From Siphonodentalium dalli (taxonomy: Eukaryota; Mollusca; Scaphopoda; Gadilida; Siphonodentaliidae), in contig CP136061.1 of assembly GCA_032622095.1 (NCBI GenBank), positions 38,321,797-38,385,796 on the forward strand: a stretch of DNA of 64,000 nt, given 5' to 3'. Within the stretch, counting starts at the first letter, position 1. Each line of letters opens with the position of its first letter. A program made the translations under genes and the position numbers. Below are positions 23,531-35,284 of this stretch, piece after piece. Under the pieces are notes generated by a model. That model was not told the origin of the DNA. It saw only the letters and a list, made by a program, of their open reading frames with translations, and ran no database searches.

Positions 23531-24002
23531 AACGGCTGATGATCACATGCATCATCGGACCGTTCAGCCTGATCTCGTGTAAATGAACACGTTATAATAT
23601 AATTTGTTTTAGGATCATAATGAGCTTATAATCGCATAATTTTGAGTCCACAACAAGCTGAAATGAGAGTAATTGTGGTGCCATCATGGACTCATATTGA
23701 CTTATCTATATAAATAAGAGTAGGCTATGTCTGTCCGTCTGTCTGTTGATTTTTCTTCCAGATTGCTAATCTGAAGTGTGCGATACGCACATGGGGGCCG
23801 CAGACCACTAACAAATGGGCCGCTGGCCTTTTCTGCAGCGGTGTTAGGTTAATCCAGAAAAGGCCATCGTATGTATTCATTCAATAACATAAATACTTTT
23901 GATAGTTATAATAACGGTTGCGCTGGGATACAGTGGACCGTTGGTAGCGGACAGCCTTGGCGTTTGAACACAAACCTATGGAATCCTATTAGGGCCACTT
24001 GC
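23531..24002. other. No gene seen
   Basis: Contains diverged ATAATGAG..TTATAATCGCATAAT sequence recalling the short inverted repeat at 28939-29040. Nothing coding. Confidence 0.35.
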
Positions 24003-24125
24003 TAATGGCGCTTTCGGCGCGCGCCGAACGCGACAAAAAGTGCACCATTAGTAACGCGCCGGAAGCGACAAAATGTGCGCCATTAGCACCACAAACGACA
24101 AAATGAGCGCACATTTTGTAATGGC
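24003..24125. repeat. CpG-rich ~31-bp degenerate tandem repeat
   Basis: Three to four diverged units around CGACAAAATGTGCGCCATTA, opening with GGCGCGCGCCGAACGCG. It is locally far richer in CpG than the surroundings. Confidence 0.6.
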
Positions 24126-24178
24126 GAAAATAAGTAGTGTTCATAATTCTTGTAGGTTGATATACCTTTAACCCCATA

Positions 24179-24640
24179 TCAGAAATTATTTGCTTCTAAT
24201 GATTGAAAGCCATTAATACTTAGATTTCGATAAAAGTCAATTCGCTGATCTATAAATAAAGGGCACACATGAAAATAGTGATTAGCGTCTTCAATGTCAA
24301 AGTTACAGGGGCATATAGGCGAATCGGATATGTGATTATTAAACATATCCGAACGGAGATCACTACAATGATTCCGGATTTTACAGTGTATTGTATTAAT
24401 TTTCCCTTTTCCTGTATAAAAGTAAGAGGGGTTTTTGTTATTGGGTCCATAATCCCTAAATTGGCTTTGAAATCTGAAATGGAGGTTATATTGATTATAT
24501 ACACAGGTAATTTGTTCCATTCCAGAACAACGGATGGGATAAATGACTGTTCAGTATTATATGTTCAGTATTATCGAAATAGGAATAAAATTTATTTGGA
24601 AATCGTTCATAGCTAAAACGAAGCGTTTTGAACAAACCCA
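24179..24640 (-). pseudogene. Decayed non-LTR reverse transcriptase C-terminal fragment
   Basis: The minus strand encodes, in two frames, SFIPSVVLEWNKLP then SISDFKANLG, and after a frameshift near 24415 KINTIHCKIRNHCSDLRSDM ending in a Cys/His tail (CPCNFDIEDANHYFHVC). The order matches the last third of the reverse transcriptase at 12738-13928, where the equivalents are FLPATVKLWNNLP and CDCGELETTEHFLLHC. A short duplication of AATACTGAACA near 24560 adds another frame break. It is a non-functional remnant of a related but distinct element. Confidence 0.8.
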
Positions 24641-26489
24641 TGTATGATACCATGGTTAATCTCGCCATTCATCTTTCATATGAAGTTCGAGACTAGATAT
24701 TAAAACAGGGGATCACATGACCATGACCAATTTATTTAAACATTTCTGGACAATACAGTCTGTCCCATATCAACAACCGCCGAACGATCACCCATTGTAT
24801 CCACACCTGTAATCAGCTTTGGAAGTCACCCAGACATATAGGCATATGTGGAACAAACCAAATAACAATCAACCGCAGTGGGTTATGTGGCGAATATTCA
24901 GGTCGTAGATAATTTATAAACTACAACGATCCATGCGTGAACTCTATCAGAATTGGGAATAATAGATTTCCAAGGGTATCAGCGCATCAATGGCCCCGTA
25001 GTGCGTCGGATAATATTTCATATTATACCCCACAATCACTGATATTATTTACTTATATCCAGTGATAGCTTTCAATAGGCCTCGTATCTTCACACAATAG
25101 TATCATTCTACACATTCAAACCGGCTAGACAGTCAACATGGCATCCAATTATATGTCATAGTACTACAAAACGTAATGTGCACACGCCGCAATACGCACG
25201 TACGTCTCGAGTATTATTAATATAGATTCCTCCCGGGATTGTGGCATGTTGATTCATGTTCTTCATTCGTTCACAATAGGTGAAGTATCGTTACTATAAT
25301 GAGAATAACGTATGCCCACGCCATGACGGGACCCACAAAGCATTGCCCTTCAAAGACCTACTATACAATTTCAAGGTAAACTTTAGGAAAGGTGATATAT
25401 AAAGTACATGGAGGTCAAATTTCCGCCTTCACAATCAACAACGACGAACTCCTGATGCATAACAAAAACATATACCAACCCAAACCCGCTGATTACTGAC
25501 CATACTGTATATCCCATATTATATTGTCGCGTATTTATAAATATAATACACCACATGCGTGTACAATCCAAAATATTTTGAAATTGTAACATTGTGTATG
25601 TTCCACTCTATATGTAAATGTCAAAATGACGACGGTTATATCAATAAATTGAAATGAATTGAATTGGACCTGGTAACATATACAAACTTCAACGACAACC
25701 TGTCCGATTTGGTCCCATAAAACCAACAAATGTACGTTTCTATACCAGAAAATAAGAAGATCAGACCCATTACCCCATTAACAGGAGGTTATGATGGACA
25801 GATATATACTTTCAAAACAAGGAGTTTTTACACATTTTTAAACAATTCATTGATCAAACCTAATACAGAGCGTACATCATCCATGCATCCCTCGCCCAAG
25901 GGCAGATGATAAAGAGCGTTCACAGTTGTGAGCCTGTGTGATAGTATTGGACGCATTATTTACGGATGATATTGTGGATTACCATGAGATACGAATGGTT
26001 GGAAGTGTCAGTATTTTTCATATTTCGTTTGCCCGCTGAGCTGAAAGTTTGACTAAGTTGGTGTCAAATCGGTCAGAGCATCTTTAACCAGAACCAATGC
26101 AGTGTGTGGTCAGCACTATAAAACTACTATACGCATAAATTACAAGACTGTAACAAATGAAGCCAATGTCCTTATCCCTAAGCTACCAGAGACGTGTCTA
26201 GAGGTCAGTAGGCAGGCGAGCGGGCGTTCGGGGCGAGACCGTTAGTTTGATCAAACTCAAACAAATTTCAACCGATTACATTCATATATGGCATATGGGT
26301 CCGTTGCAACAATATCTCAGAGTTCGAAAACTAGGTTTGTTCAATCTTGTATACGAGAGTTATGGGACTTAGTTTGTCTGTTTTTAGAGATTTTGATCGT
26401 TCGCGTCAACTTCGCGACCGTTATCGCGATAACTCAAAAAGACTTGACCGATTTAAACGATATTCGGTACATAAGTCTAGGATCACCTC
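24641..26489. other. No gene recognised
   Basis: About 1.8 kb of AT-rich sequence. Several 60-75-residue frames occur, none with recognisable features. From about 26160 the sequence becomes less AT-rich and leads into the inverted arrays. Confidence 0.4.
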
Positions 26490-28445
26490 TCAGTGGAAGC
26501 TTTCGAATTTGAACGTCGAAGAAAAACATGGCCGCCGGCAGCCATCTTCGATTTTACTCTTTGCGTAACTAACTCCTTTAGCACACCCTACAGAGCCTAC
26601 CCCTCATCCGATCATCACCAAAACTTAATACGGATCATCGGGGTGACCTCTAGATGCCTGGGTGCTTACCATTTTTTCCCGAATTCTGTTAAAAACATAG
26701 CTGCCAGCGGTCATCTTGGATTCTAATCTTTGTATGGCTAAACCGTTTAGTACATATTACAGGTCATATTTCTCATATAATCGTCACCAATCTTCGGGGT
26801 GACATCTAGATGAGAGCATCCCTTCATTCCCGAAATTCGTTAAACAAAACATGACCGCCAGCACCCATCTTGGATTTCAAATGTGAATCCGTCGGCTCAC
26901 CATATAGCCCAAATTTATTAGATAATTATTTAGAAACTTTACGGGCTTCTTTAGGGTCACATATAGGTGGGAGATATCAAATTTGAACCATTTTCGATGA
27001 AAAAAGACATGACCACCGGCAGCCATCTAGGATTTTACTAAATTCTTTAGCACACCATATGAGCACATCCCTCATCCGATCATTACAAAACTTCACGGAT
27101 CATCGTGGTGACCTCGAGATGGGTGCTTAGCTTTATTCCGAATTATGCTAAAAAACATGGCTGCCAGCGGCCATCTTAGATTTTACTCTTGGTACAACTA
27201 AATCCTTTAGTACACCTTACATGTCACATTTCTCATCTAATCGTCAAACTTCGTTTTGATCTTCGAAGTGACCACTAGATGGGAGCCTCCCCCCCCCCCG
27301 ATTCATGAAGAAACGTGGCTGCCAAAACTTGTTTTGCGGCAATGACAATTAAGCTCAACTTTGGAAGGAGTTAATTTTGTTCTGAGCAATGAATAGAATG
27401 ATAAAGGAGGAAAGCCAACGTTACAGTAAAGGTCAAGTATTGTGTAGATAACATTACTTTTATTTGAAACATTTCACCAATAAATGTGGGTTGCAGGTGA
27501 TAGCAGCCATATGTAGCATAACGAATTTCGGAAATGATCGATGGCTCCAATCTAGAGGACACCATGAAGATCCATATGAAGTTTGGTGACAATTGAATGA
27601 GGGATGTGGCCTTTAGGATGTGACGAACGATTTAGTCGGGCAAAGAGTAAAATCAACGATGGCCGCTGGCAGCCATGTTTTTAACGAATTTCGGGAATAA
27701 TTGTTGGCTACCATCTAGAGGTCACCCCGAATATCCATTGGAGTTTGGTGACGATAGGACGAGGGATTTGGCCTGTGGGGTGTGACGAAGTGTAGGGTGT
27801 ACCGAAGGATTTAGTCACACAAAGAGTAAAATCCAAAATGGCCGCCAGTAGCCATGTTTTTTCAACGAATTTCGAAACAGAAATTGATGGCACCGATCTA
27901 GAAGTCACCATGAAGATCCATATACTGTTTGGTGATGATCGAAAGCGGGATGTGGTTTGTATGGTTTTAGTTATGCAAAGAGTAAAATCCAAGATGTCTG
28001 CTGGCTGCCGAATTTGGGAAATAGTCGATTGTTCCCATCAAAAGGTCACCATGAAGAGCCATACGGCGTTTGGTGATGATCGGATGATGGATGTGGTCTG
28101 TAGGGTGAGCCAATTGATTTAGTGATGTAAAGAATAAAATCAAAGATAGCTACCGGCGCCATATTTTTCATCCAAAATTTTTCAAATTCGATGGCTCCCA
28201 TCTAGAAGTGATCCTAAAGATGCCTGATGTTTTTTAAACAGTTTTCCAATAAATGCGGACTGAGTCAATGGATCCGAATTTAAAATCCAAGATGGCTGCT
28301 GCCGGCCATGTTTTTGAAAATAAATTACGGAAAAATATTGATGGCTCCCATTTAAAGGACACCCCGAAGATCCATATGAAGTTTGGTGATGGTCGGATGA
28401 GGGATGCGACCTGTAGGGTGAGCCAAAGGAAATTTTTGACGGATG
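26490..28445. repeat. Inverted arrays of a ~200-bp repeat (foldback-type)
   Basis: From 26490 to about 27330 diverged ~200-bp units run in one orientation (CATGGCCGCCGGCAGCCATC, TTTAGCACACC, CATCCGATCATCACC, GGTGACCTCTAGATG). From about 27500 to 28445 the same unit runs inverted (AAGATCCATATGAAGTTTGG, GATCGGATGAGGGATGTGG, AAAGAGTAAAATCCAA). The centre is about 27330-27500. The whole forms a large, imperfect inverted repeat, as in foldback transposons. A further fragment lies at 48361-48582. No transposase frame. Confidence 0.8.
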
Positions 28446-28604
28446 CACGGACGCGCTTTACAAAGTAAATTGAGCTAAAATCACTCGAAGAGAGCATTTT
28501 TCGCGTTTATACACACGTTATATGGAAATACTATACATTGATGTAGTTGTTTTGGGAGAATGCATTCTAGAGTAGTTGGATCGAAGTTTCATATGTCATG
28601 GTGT

Positions 28605-28777
28605 CAACCTGAATATATTCAACCCACTCCCTTTAATAGAGCAACCGTAAACATTCGCGGATATACGAGACCGGAATTCCCCGCGATCAGGACAATACAC
28701 CGAACTGAACCAAGCTATCGGGATTCGAACTTACATGCATGTTGGTGGACACTGTCCATTGTACCACCACAAACCCC
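28605..28777 (-). repeat. Probable tRNA-derived SINE
   Basis: On the minus strand a tRNA-like head starts GGGGTTTGTGGTGGTACAAT at 28777 (A-box-like TGGTGGTACAATGG) and has a good B box, GTTCGAATCCC (28720-28730), at the expected spacing. A non-tRNA body follows toward 28605. Tail and target duplication were not identified. Confidence 0.5.
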
Positions 28778-28938
28778 TTAGATGACAGCCGATCATGATG
28801 CACACAGTTCTCAATATATTTAGATAAAGATGGCCCATTTTTAACCGACACTATAACTATGTCGTCAATGTATTTATCCAGCCTGTTCTCCCAAACACCC
28901 GCACATTATATGATTATAATATACCTTGTTTTCTGTAG

Positions 28939-29040
28939 GTAATCTGCTGAGAATCGCCTATTATGAGTTGATAATGTGCTGAAAATGAAAGCGTTTTAAT
29001 CACATATCGACTCATAATGAGGGGATTCTAAGCAGATTAT
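28939..29040. repeat. Short inverted repeat, ~40-bp arms
   Basis: The left arm (AATCTGCTGAGAATC..TTATGAGTTGATA) and right arm (TATCGACTCATAATGAGGGG..GCAGATTAT) are imperfect reverse complements around a ~20-bp loop. It could be a tiny MITE or a structured element. Confidence 0.7.
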
Positions 29041-29194
29041 GTGCGGACAATGACACACATAATCAAACTCACGACTGTTCAGGTGCATGCTCTTTTCACT
29101 GTGGCCCGCGCCATAAAACGAAATAAGTGGTAGGAGTCCATTATCTGCCTATTTCAGAATCAAATTATCACATTGTGTACCTATCTTACATTAT

Positions 29195-29561
29195 CCCTTT
29201 ACCCAACAAACCGGCCTAAACCGGCCAAATAAAGCTTCAACAGCCTAAAATATCTTGAGTCTGTCTCAATAAAACCATACAAATATGGATATCATTGGAA
29301 TCGGCTCATTGACCACATTGTGATAGTTACATTTATGCCCTGTGCCAATGCATTCTCTTATATATGCGAGTCGACCATAGGTCGCCTCGCATATATAAGA
29401 GAATGCATTGGCCTAACACAAAATTATATTTTTTTCTTACATTTTTTAACAATTAATATGTGTTAAGCCAATGCATTCTCTTACATATGCGAGGCGACCT
29501 ATGGTCGACTCGCATATATAAGAGAATGCATTGGCACAGGGCCGTTCTGTTGGATAAAGGG
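29195..29561 (+). mobile_element. piggyBac-like MITE with twin palindromes, copy 1
   Basis: Starts CCCTTTACCCAACA and ends TGTTGGATAAAGGG, flanked by TTAT on both sides (29191-29194, 29562-29565). Inside are two 69-bp near-perfect palindromes (29344-29412 and 29467-29535) in opposite orientation, each with CGACC..GGTCG at its centre, separated by an AT-rich spacer. CCC termini with a TTAA-like target are typical of piggyBac elements. It encodes nothing. Confidence 0.87.
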
Positions 29562-29565
29562 TTAT

Positions 29566-30412
29566 AGGGCGATTATGTGCGTATTTGTGCGAGGATATGT
29601 TGATTTATCACACAATTAGCTTCCTAAACCCTGCCTCATATTTTTACACACTTGTAGTACCGACAAAGAGTTTAGCGCAATGATGTCGATGTTAATAGCG
29701 GAATTTTATTATTATGTTAAGTAGAATATAATTATGATATTCGATTTGTGTTGGGTTATTGAATGTTGACTGAAATAAACATGGGTGATACTGGTCGTTG
29801 AACACATTGACACATTTAAAATAAAACTATATTGTTTTTTGAAGGTGTCTTTACTTCCTCTTTGGTTTTTGATAAGGAAATCAATATAATTGTTTTAACT
29901 CGAGCCGTATCGATGTCGTGTTCCCTTGTTAAAATGTGATTATGTGATAACTTGGGTCTCAGATTCGTCGCAATTATATACGAAATTTATTAACCTCGTC
30001 CACTAAATTCGAGTGGAATCGAACTGGTAGCACTCTGTTAATATATTTCGTGTAGAAATGCGATTCACTCTATAACTTTATATATAGTCACTTTTGCGGT
30101 CTGCAGCCTGTTTTCGTGCCAATAAGTACATTGATTAGCGATATAACCTCAATATACACTCTAAACGCGATTTTAAAACAGTACAATATGGAACTTTTTT
30201 AATTACCTTTTTTCGTCAACACGACTTTCCAGATGCATGCTCTTTGTAATGCGTTTTAACTGCGACGCGTGCCATTCAACGGAATAACCGCTATTAGCTC
30301 ACGGTGGGCTTATTTCAGAATCAAATCAGGCCAATCAGTGTTAATATTTAGGGCCAATATGAACCTATTTGAACGAGGATATGTTGGCGATGAATAGCAA
30401 CGTGTAACATAT
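29566..30412. other. No gene seen; diverged dispersed repeat
   Basis: 30230-30345 resembles 29085-29170 and 46905-47010 (ATGCTCTTTGTAATGCG, ACGGAATAACCG, TTATTTCAGAATCAAAT), indicating an old dispersed family. The rest is AT-rich without recognised features. Confidence 0.45.
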
Positions 30413-30413
30413 A

Positions 30414-30539
30414 CCCTGTGCCAATGCATTTTCTTATATATGCGAGTCGACCATAGGTCGCCACGCATATATAAGAGAATGCATTGGCCTAACAATTTTT
30501 CATCATTTGTTATTATTTTTTACAATTTTTTTAAGAAAC
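30414..30539. mobile_element. Hairpin MITE left half, abutting minisatellite
   Basis: CCCTGTGCC and a nearly intact 69-bp palindrome (about 30419-30487) are followed by the family's GGCCTAACAATTTTT interior. This stops near 30540, exactly where the 53-bp array begins. The right half is missing. Confidence 0.75.
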
Positions 30540-30540
30540 G

Positions 30541-31937
30541 TTTTATCGTAAGTGATTCAGGCGATGATCAATAAGCCCATATATTTAGATATATAGCATC
30601 GTAAGTGATTCAGGCGATGATCAATAAACCCATATATTTAGATATGTAGCATCGTAAGTGATTCAGGCGATGATCAATAAGCCCATATATTTAGATATGT
30701 AGCATCGTAAGTGATTCAGGCGATGATCAATAAGCCCATATATTTAGATATGTAGCATCGAAAGTGATTCAGGCGATGATCAATAAACCCATATATTTAG
30801 CATCGTAAGTGATTCAGGCGATGATCAATAAGCCCATATATTTAGATATGTAGCATCGTAAGTGATTCAGGCGATGATCAATACACCCATATATTTAGAA
30901 ATGTAGCATCGTAAGTGATTCAGGCGATGATCAATAAGCCCATATATTTAGACATGTAGCATCGTAAGTGATTCAGGCGATGATCAATAAGCCCATATAT
31001 TTAGATATGTAGCATCGTGAGTGATTCAGGCGATGATCAATAAGTCCATATATTTAGATATGTAGCATCGTAAGTGATTCAGGCGATGATCAATAAGCCC
31101 ATATATTTAGATATATAGCCGTGATTCAGGCGATGATCAATAAGCCCATATATTTAGATATGTAGCCGTGATTCAGGCGATGATCAATAAACCCATATAT
31201 TTAGATATGTAGCATCGTAAGTGATTGAGGCGATGATCAATAAGCCCATATATTTAGATATGTAGCCGTGATTCAGGGAATGATCAATAAGCCCATATAT
31301 TTAGATATGTAGCATCGTAAGTGATTGAGGCGATGATCAATAAGCCCATATATTTAGATATGTAGCCGTGATTCAGGCGATGATCAATAAGCCCATATAT
31401 TTAGATATGTAGCCGTGATTCAGGCGATGATCAATAAGCCCATATATTTAGATATGTAGCCGTGATTCAGGCGATGATCAATAAGCCCATATATTTAGAT
31501 ATGTAGCATCGTAAGTGATTGAGGCGATGATCAATAAGCCCATATATTTAGATATGTAGCCGTGATTCAGGCGATGATCAATAAGCCCACATATTTAGAT
31601 ATGTAGCCGTGATTCAGGCGATGATCAATAAGCCCATATATTTAGATATGTAGCCGTGATTCAGGCGATGATCAATAAGCCCATATATTTAGATATGTAG
31701 CCGTGATTCAGGCGATGATCAATAAGCCCATATATTTAGATATGTAGCCGTGATTCAGGCGATGATCAATAAGCCCATATATTTAGATATGTAGCCGTGA
31801 TTCAGGCGATGATCAATAAGCCCATATATTAAGATATGTAGCCGTGATTCAGGCGATGATCAATAAGCCCATATATTTAGATATGTAGCCGTGATTCAGG
31901 CGATGATCAATAAGCCCATATATTTAGATATGTAGCC
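30541..31937. repeat. 53/47-bp minisatellite, about 28 copies
   Basis: The unit contains GATTCAGGCGATGATCAATA and GCCCATATATTTAGATATGT. The first ~11 units are mostly 53 bp (with ATCGTAAGTGATT). From about 31120 most are a 47-bp deletion form (AGCCGTGATT), with a few 53-bp units interspersed. Units are otherwise nearly identical, suggesting recent expansion by unequal exchange. Confidence 0.97.
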
Positions 31938-32024
31938 GAGCTTCAAGTGTCCCATCATTCTCATTCTCTATGCTGCAACAATTAAATGCAACAATCAAAG
32001 ATGTCCCGACTGTGTGGTAGCTCG

Positions 32025-32405
32025 TCAATAAGTGACTTCCCCTATATCGCAATCCACAACCTCACTCAGCACATTCCTACTCGACTTTCAAGGAACATCC
32101 CACTGACAAGAAAGAGACAAACCATCGAGTAACCAATAATCGATTTTATCTAGACGTATACCCTCCATGCTATATGCATCCAGTTAAATGCAACCATTGT
32201 GAAATACATAATTATTTAGCCGTGCATTGTACAATGAATCTTGACCGCCTATCGTAACATCTTTTCATCTTTAAGGGGGCGGCAGTAAGACAGTCTAGCC
32301 TGACTATGCCACCCCCTAGAATATACACTGTAATATTTGTCAAATGAATCATGCATTAATATGTGTATATTTAAATAAAATATCCTATCCTATCCTATCC
32401 TCATT
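32025..32405 (+). mobile_element. Possible 3' end of a non-LTR element with TATCC tail
   Basis: A GC-rich hairpin (AGGGGGCGGCA.. with ..TGCCACCCCCT, 32274-32327) is followed by AT-rich sequence and four tandem TATCC units ending at 32402. Upstream, a frame of about 78 codons without ATG (32025-32255; contains FYLDVYPPCYMHP and CNHC) runs to a stop just before the hairpin and may be a decayed ORF2 end. The tail is similar to the one at 10420-10510. The coding part is speculative. Confidence 0.42.
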
Positions 32406-32957
32406 TTCTCGTTTGCATGACAAAATAGTATGAAAGAGATAATGTGGTAAATGTGTGGACCTAGTTCTCAGATAAACACACAACTCCGTGTTGCCACATT
32501 TGATAGCTGGCGAACGGTTCAGTGATTAATGCTTATAAATGATTAATCTATTCAGACGTTAAGAGTCTAATTTGTTTAAATCAGACACAAATTAATGCAT
32601 GACAGTACTGTTATACTATAGAATATTATAAAGTGCGTTAAGCTCAGAAAATACAGATTGATAAACGCCACTCGAGCGGATGTATTGAAAATATCAAAAG
32701 TTAATTTGATTTTTTGATGACCCGAATCACGCTGGGCTTGAACATACAGCGGTACAGTAAACCTTGTGACACGACCTTTAAAGTTAGTTTCATACAGCGG
32801 TATAGTAAACATTGTGTGCCATGACCTTTATAGTTAGCTCCATTGTGTTGTAAGTACAGTAAGGGTGCCCAGTATATTGGACCGGATTCGTCATCTCCAG
32901 TTTAAATTTAAAGAAGCTCACCGGTTTAATCCATCGTCTTGCAGCTAAGGAAATAGT
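32406..32957. other. No gene seen
   Basis: Contains a diverged short duplication, CATACAGCGGTAYAGTAAAC, at about 32742 and 32791. Nothing coding. Confidence 0.4.
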
Positions 32958-33135
32958 TTAAAGATATATAGTGCACTTCAAAGCACTTGTATTGGCGCGT
33001 GAAGCTGATAAGTTAAGTACCAATGCGCTATATGTCAACTGGATGGAGGTAGCATTCTACTAACATCGCCGAAATATCCAACAAATCGACTGTACCACTA
33101 CATAGAACACATGGTCTGAACTTATTTGTTTGCAA
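32958..33135 (+). repeat. TTAAAGACATATTATGGAC dispersed repeat, partial
   Basis: Starts TTTAAAGATATATAGTGCAC and keeps GGTAGCATTCTACTAACATC and CACTACATAGAACACATGGT in family order. It fades after about 33135. Confidence 0.65.
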
Positions 33136-34530
33136 AAGTATGTTTTCTAAAACTATGTATATACATGTATGTAGTACTGGAGAGTAAAATAGGCCCTAAC
33201 ACATGATGAACGAACACCAGATGCTAAATGAATTTGGTGATGCAGTTTTACCGCTAGCACAGGGAATTCAATTGCATACCGTGCTACTAATTGTTTGGCG
33301 TCAGTATCCAAAACACTAGCTTACGAGTTTGTCAGAAAAAAAATCTTCTGACAAAGTCACGGACAAGCATATGCTCAAGTCATCAAGATAAACCATGTAC
33401 GTGACTAAATAAAAAAATCCTTCGTAATATTTACAGAAGTAGAATATGTATTCACAATTGTACATAACTTGGATAAGAACGTTTATTTGAAGATTTATTT
33501 TTTGAGGCGGAACAATAATTTTCGCGTTGGTGGTTTCTACACATGTGGATGAAGCGCAACATAAGCCTACTGTTCGCGTTGAGTGTTGTATATATCAATG
33601 ACAAAACCATTTAAAGACATGGACACACCTTTGGTACAAAGTTTATTTGATACAGAAACTTATGGAAGTCACTAAAAGTTCTACGGCATTGGAATTTGGA
33701 CAAGAAAAAAATCATTTATTTTTCCTGCTGTAGCAAAACTAAAAGGCGGGGTGTTCCTGTTTTTTTGTTCACAGTAAATATTGTTGTTTGTATATAGATA
33801 TACACTGCATTCCATTAACGTTGGAATGTATTGGTGGAAACTGGAAAATATGAATAATTAGTTCGATCTAACAATTTGATTTTCATTTACTGGACATTAT
33901 GCCTATTCGGGTGGTTTAATTACATTGTGGTGGCTGTTGCAAATGTGTACATGCAATATAGGAAGATCCTATAGTTTAATTTATACGGACATGCCTCGCT
34001 CGAGCTGCCTACGTAATTTGGAAGGAGGTATATAAGATACGTTGATAAATACACTAAATATTAATATACCGGCTTCAAATGCTCTGATATAAACTTTCCA
34101 TGGACACACCATTTTCAAGCTATTTTAAATTTTTCCCACAGAAGTGAAATAAACGCTCTTTAGTTCTACCATATCAGGAATAGATTAACGCGGAATTATT
34201 TTTCTGTTCCATGCTGTGCAAACTGATGGTTTTTTTTTTACATAAACATCGTGTTCAAAGTTGTATTTTTTTAATGGATTCAATGCGTTTTTCTGGGACA
34301 TGTAATGTTCTCAGAAAGGTAGATTAAGTTTTTATCGACCCATTTCAATACCGGGACAAATCAAAAGCGAATATATTTTGCAGCGAAAACTTCCAATTGG
34401 CTTCAACCACCGATATATACTGACACTCAAATACGTATGTATTCGCCGCGTAACATGTGAGTACAACGTACATCCATCTCAATGTAAATGCAGTACCAAA
34501 AGATTAACTCGATATTTGTCATAAGAACAT
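33136..34530. other. No gene seen
   Basis: AT-rich with long A and T runs; no recognised repeat and no convincing open frame. Confidence 0.4.
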
Positions 34531-34534
34531 TTAA

Positions 34535-34910
34535 AGGTACGGTTGGCCTTGGCGGTGGGTATCCTGTGACAATATTCCACCCGTCAAAAAACGCCACAAA
34601 CAGAAAGAACAACAAAATGTAGACAGACTTTGTCCGTATACAAATAAGAAATATCGCATCAACAGTATGTTATTGTCATATTTTTGACCATTGTTATGTA
34701 AACAAAAGCATAAAAAGTTACTTTTCTGGTGTTTATTTACATGTATATTATGATAGTAAACATAAAGAGCGTTCTTTGTGGGTGAATTCCAGATATGGAA
34801 CGAATAAAGAGCGTTTATGCCATTTGTGTGTGATTAGCCAGCAGCATTGTGTTGTCTTCTGTAACACAATCAGGCTCTTGCTTAGGTAACAACTAAGGCC
34901 TCACGTGCCT
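34535..34910. mobile_element. TTAA-flanked MITE, AGGYACGG family, copy 2
   Basis: TTAA at 34531-34534 and 34911-34914. Nearly identical to the 5' two thirds of the element at 2709-3197, with an internal deletion before the right terminus CACGTGCCT. Its right-hand TTAA is also the first four bases of the dispersed repeat that follows. Confidence 0.87.
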
Positions 34911-35284
34911 TTAAAGACATATTATGTACTTCTTCGGGTGCGTGAAACTTATCAGTTAGTATCCAGGGGCTATGACAACTGGAAGAATGTACCATTCTAC
35001 TAATATCGCCGAAAATCTGAAGCAAATCGACCGTACCACTTCAAGGAAAACATCGTCTGAAATACGCTCAAATGTAGATATTTACTACTCGATTCGGGAC
35101 GCATCTATCGGCGATATACTAACGAAAACGATGTCGCCATCGCGGGTCACTGCATTTAATTAATATATATGAATGACGGTGTGTTGTCAATATGGATATA
35201 ATATTTGTAAAAATTACTACTTTGAACAAGATTATTCTCCATTTATATCTGATCAACCTACCGGAGTGTTTCTCATCACTTTAA
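34911..35284 (+). repeat. TTAAAGACATATTATGGAC dispersed repeat, copy 2
   Basis: Full-length copy ending TCATCACTTTAA. Homologous along its length to 20930-21304. The inside holds ATCGGCGATA and a later TCGCCATCG as a short inverted pair. The frame at 34972-35163 is within the repeat and not a gene. Confidence 0.87.

Noticed and set aside
27838-28122. 94-residue frame
   Set aside because: Lies wholly inside the inverted ~200-bp repeat array; related units do not keep the frame.
30541-31937. CRISPR-like array
   Set aside because: Units are contiguous with no variable spacers, and the setting is clearly eukaryotic; it is a minisatellite.
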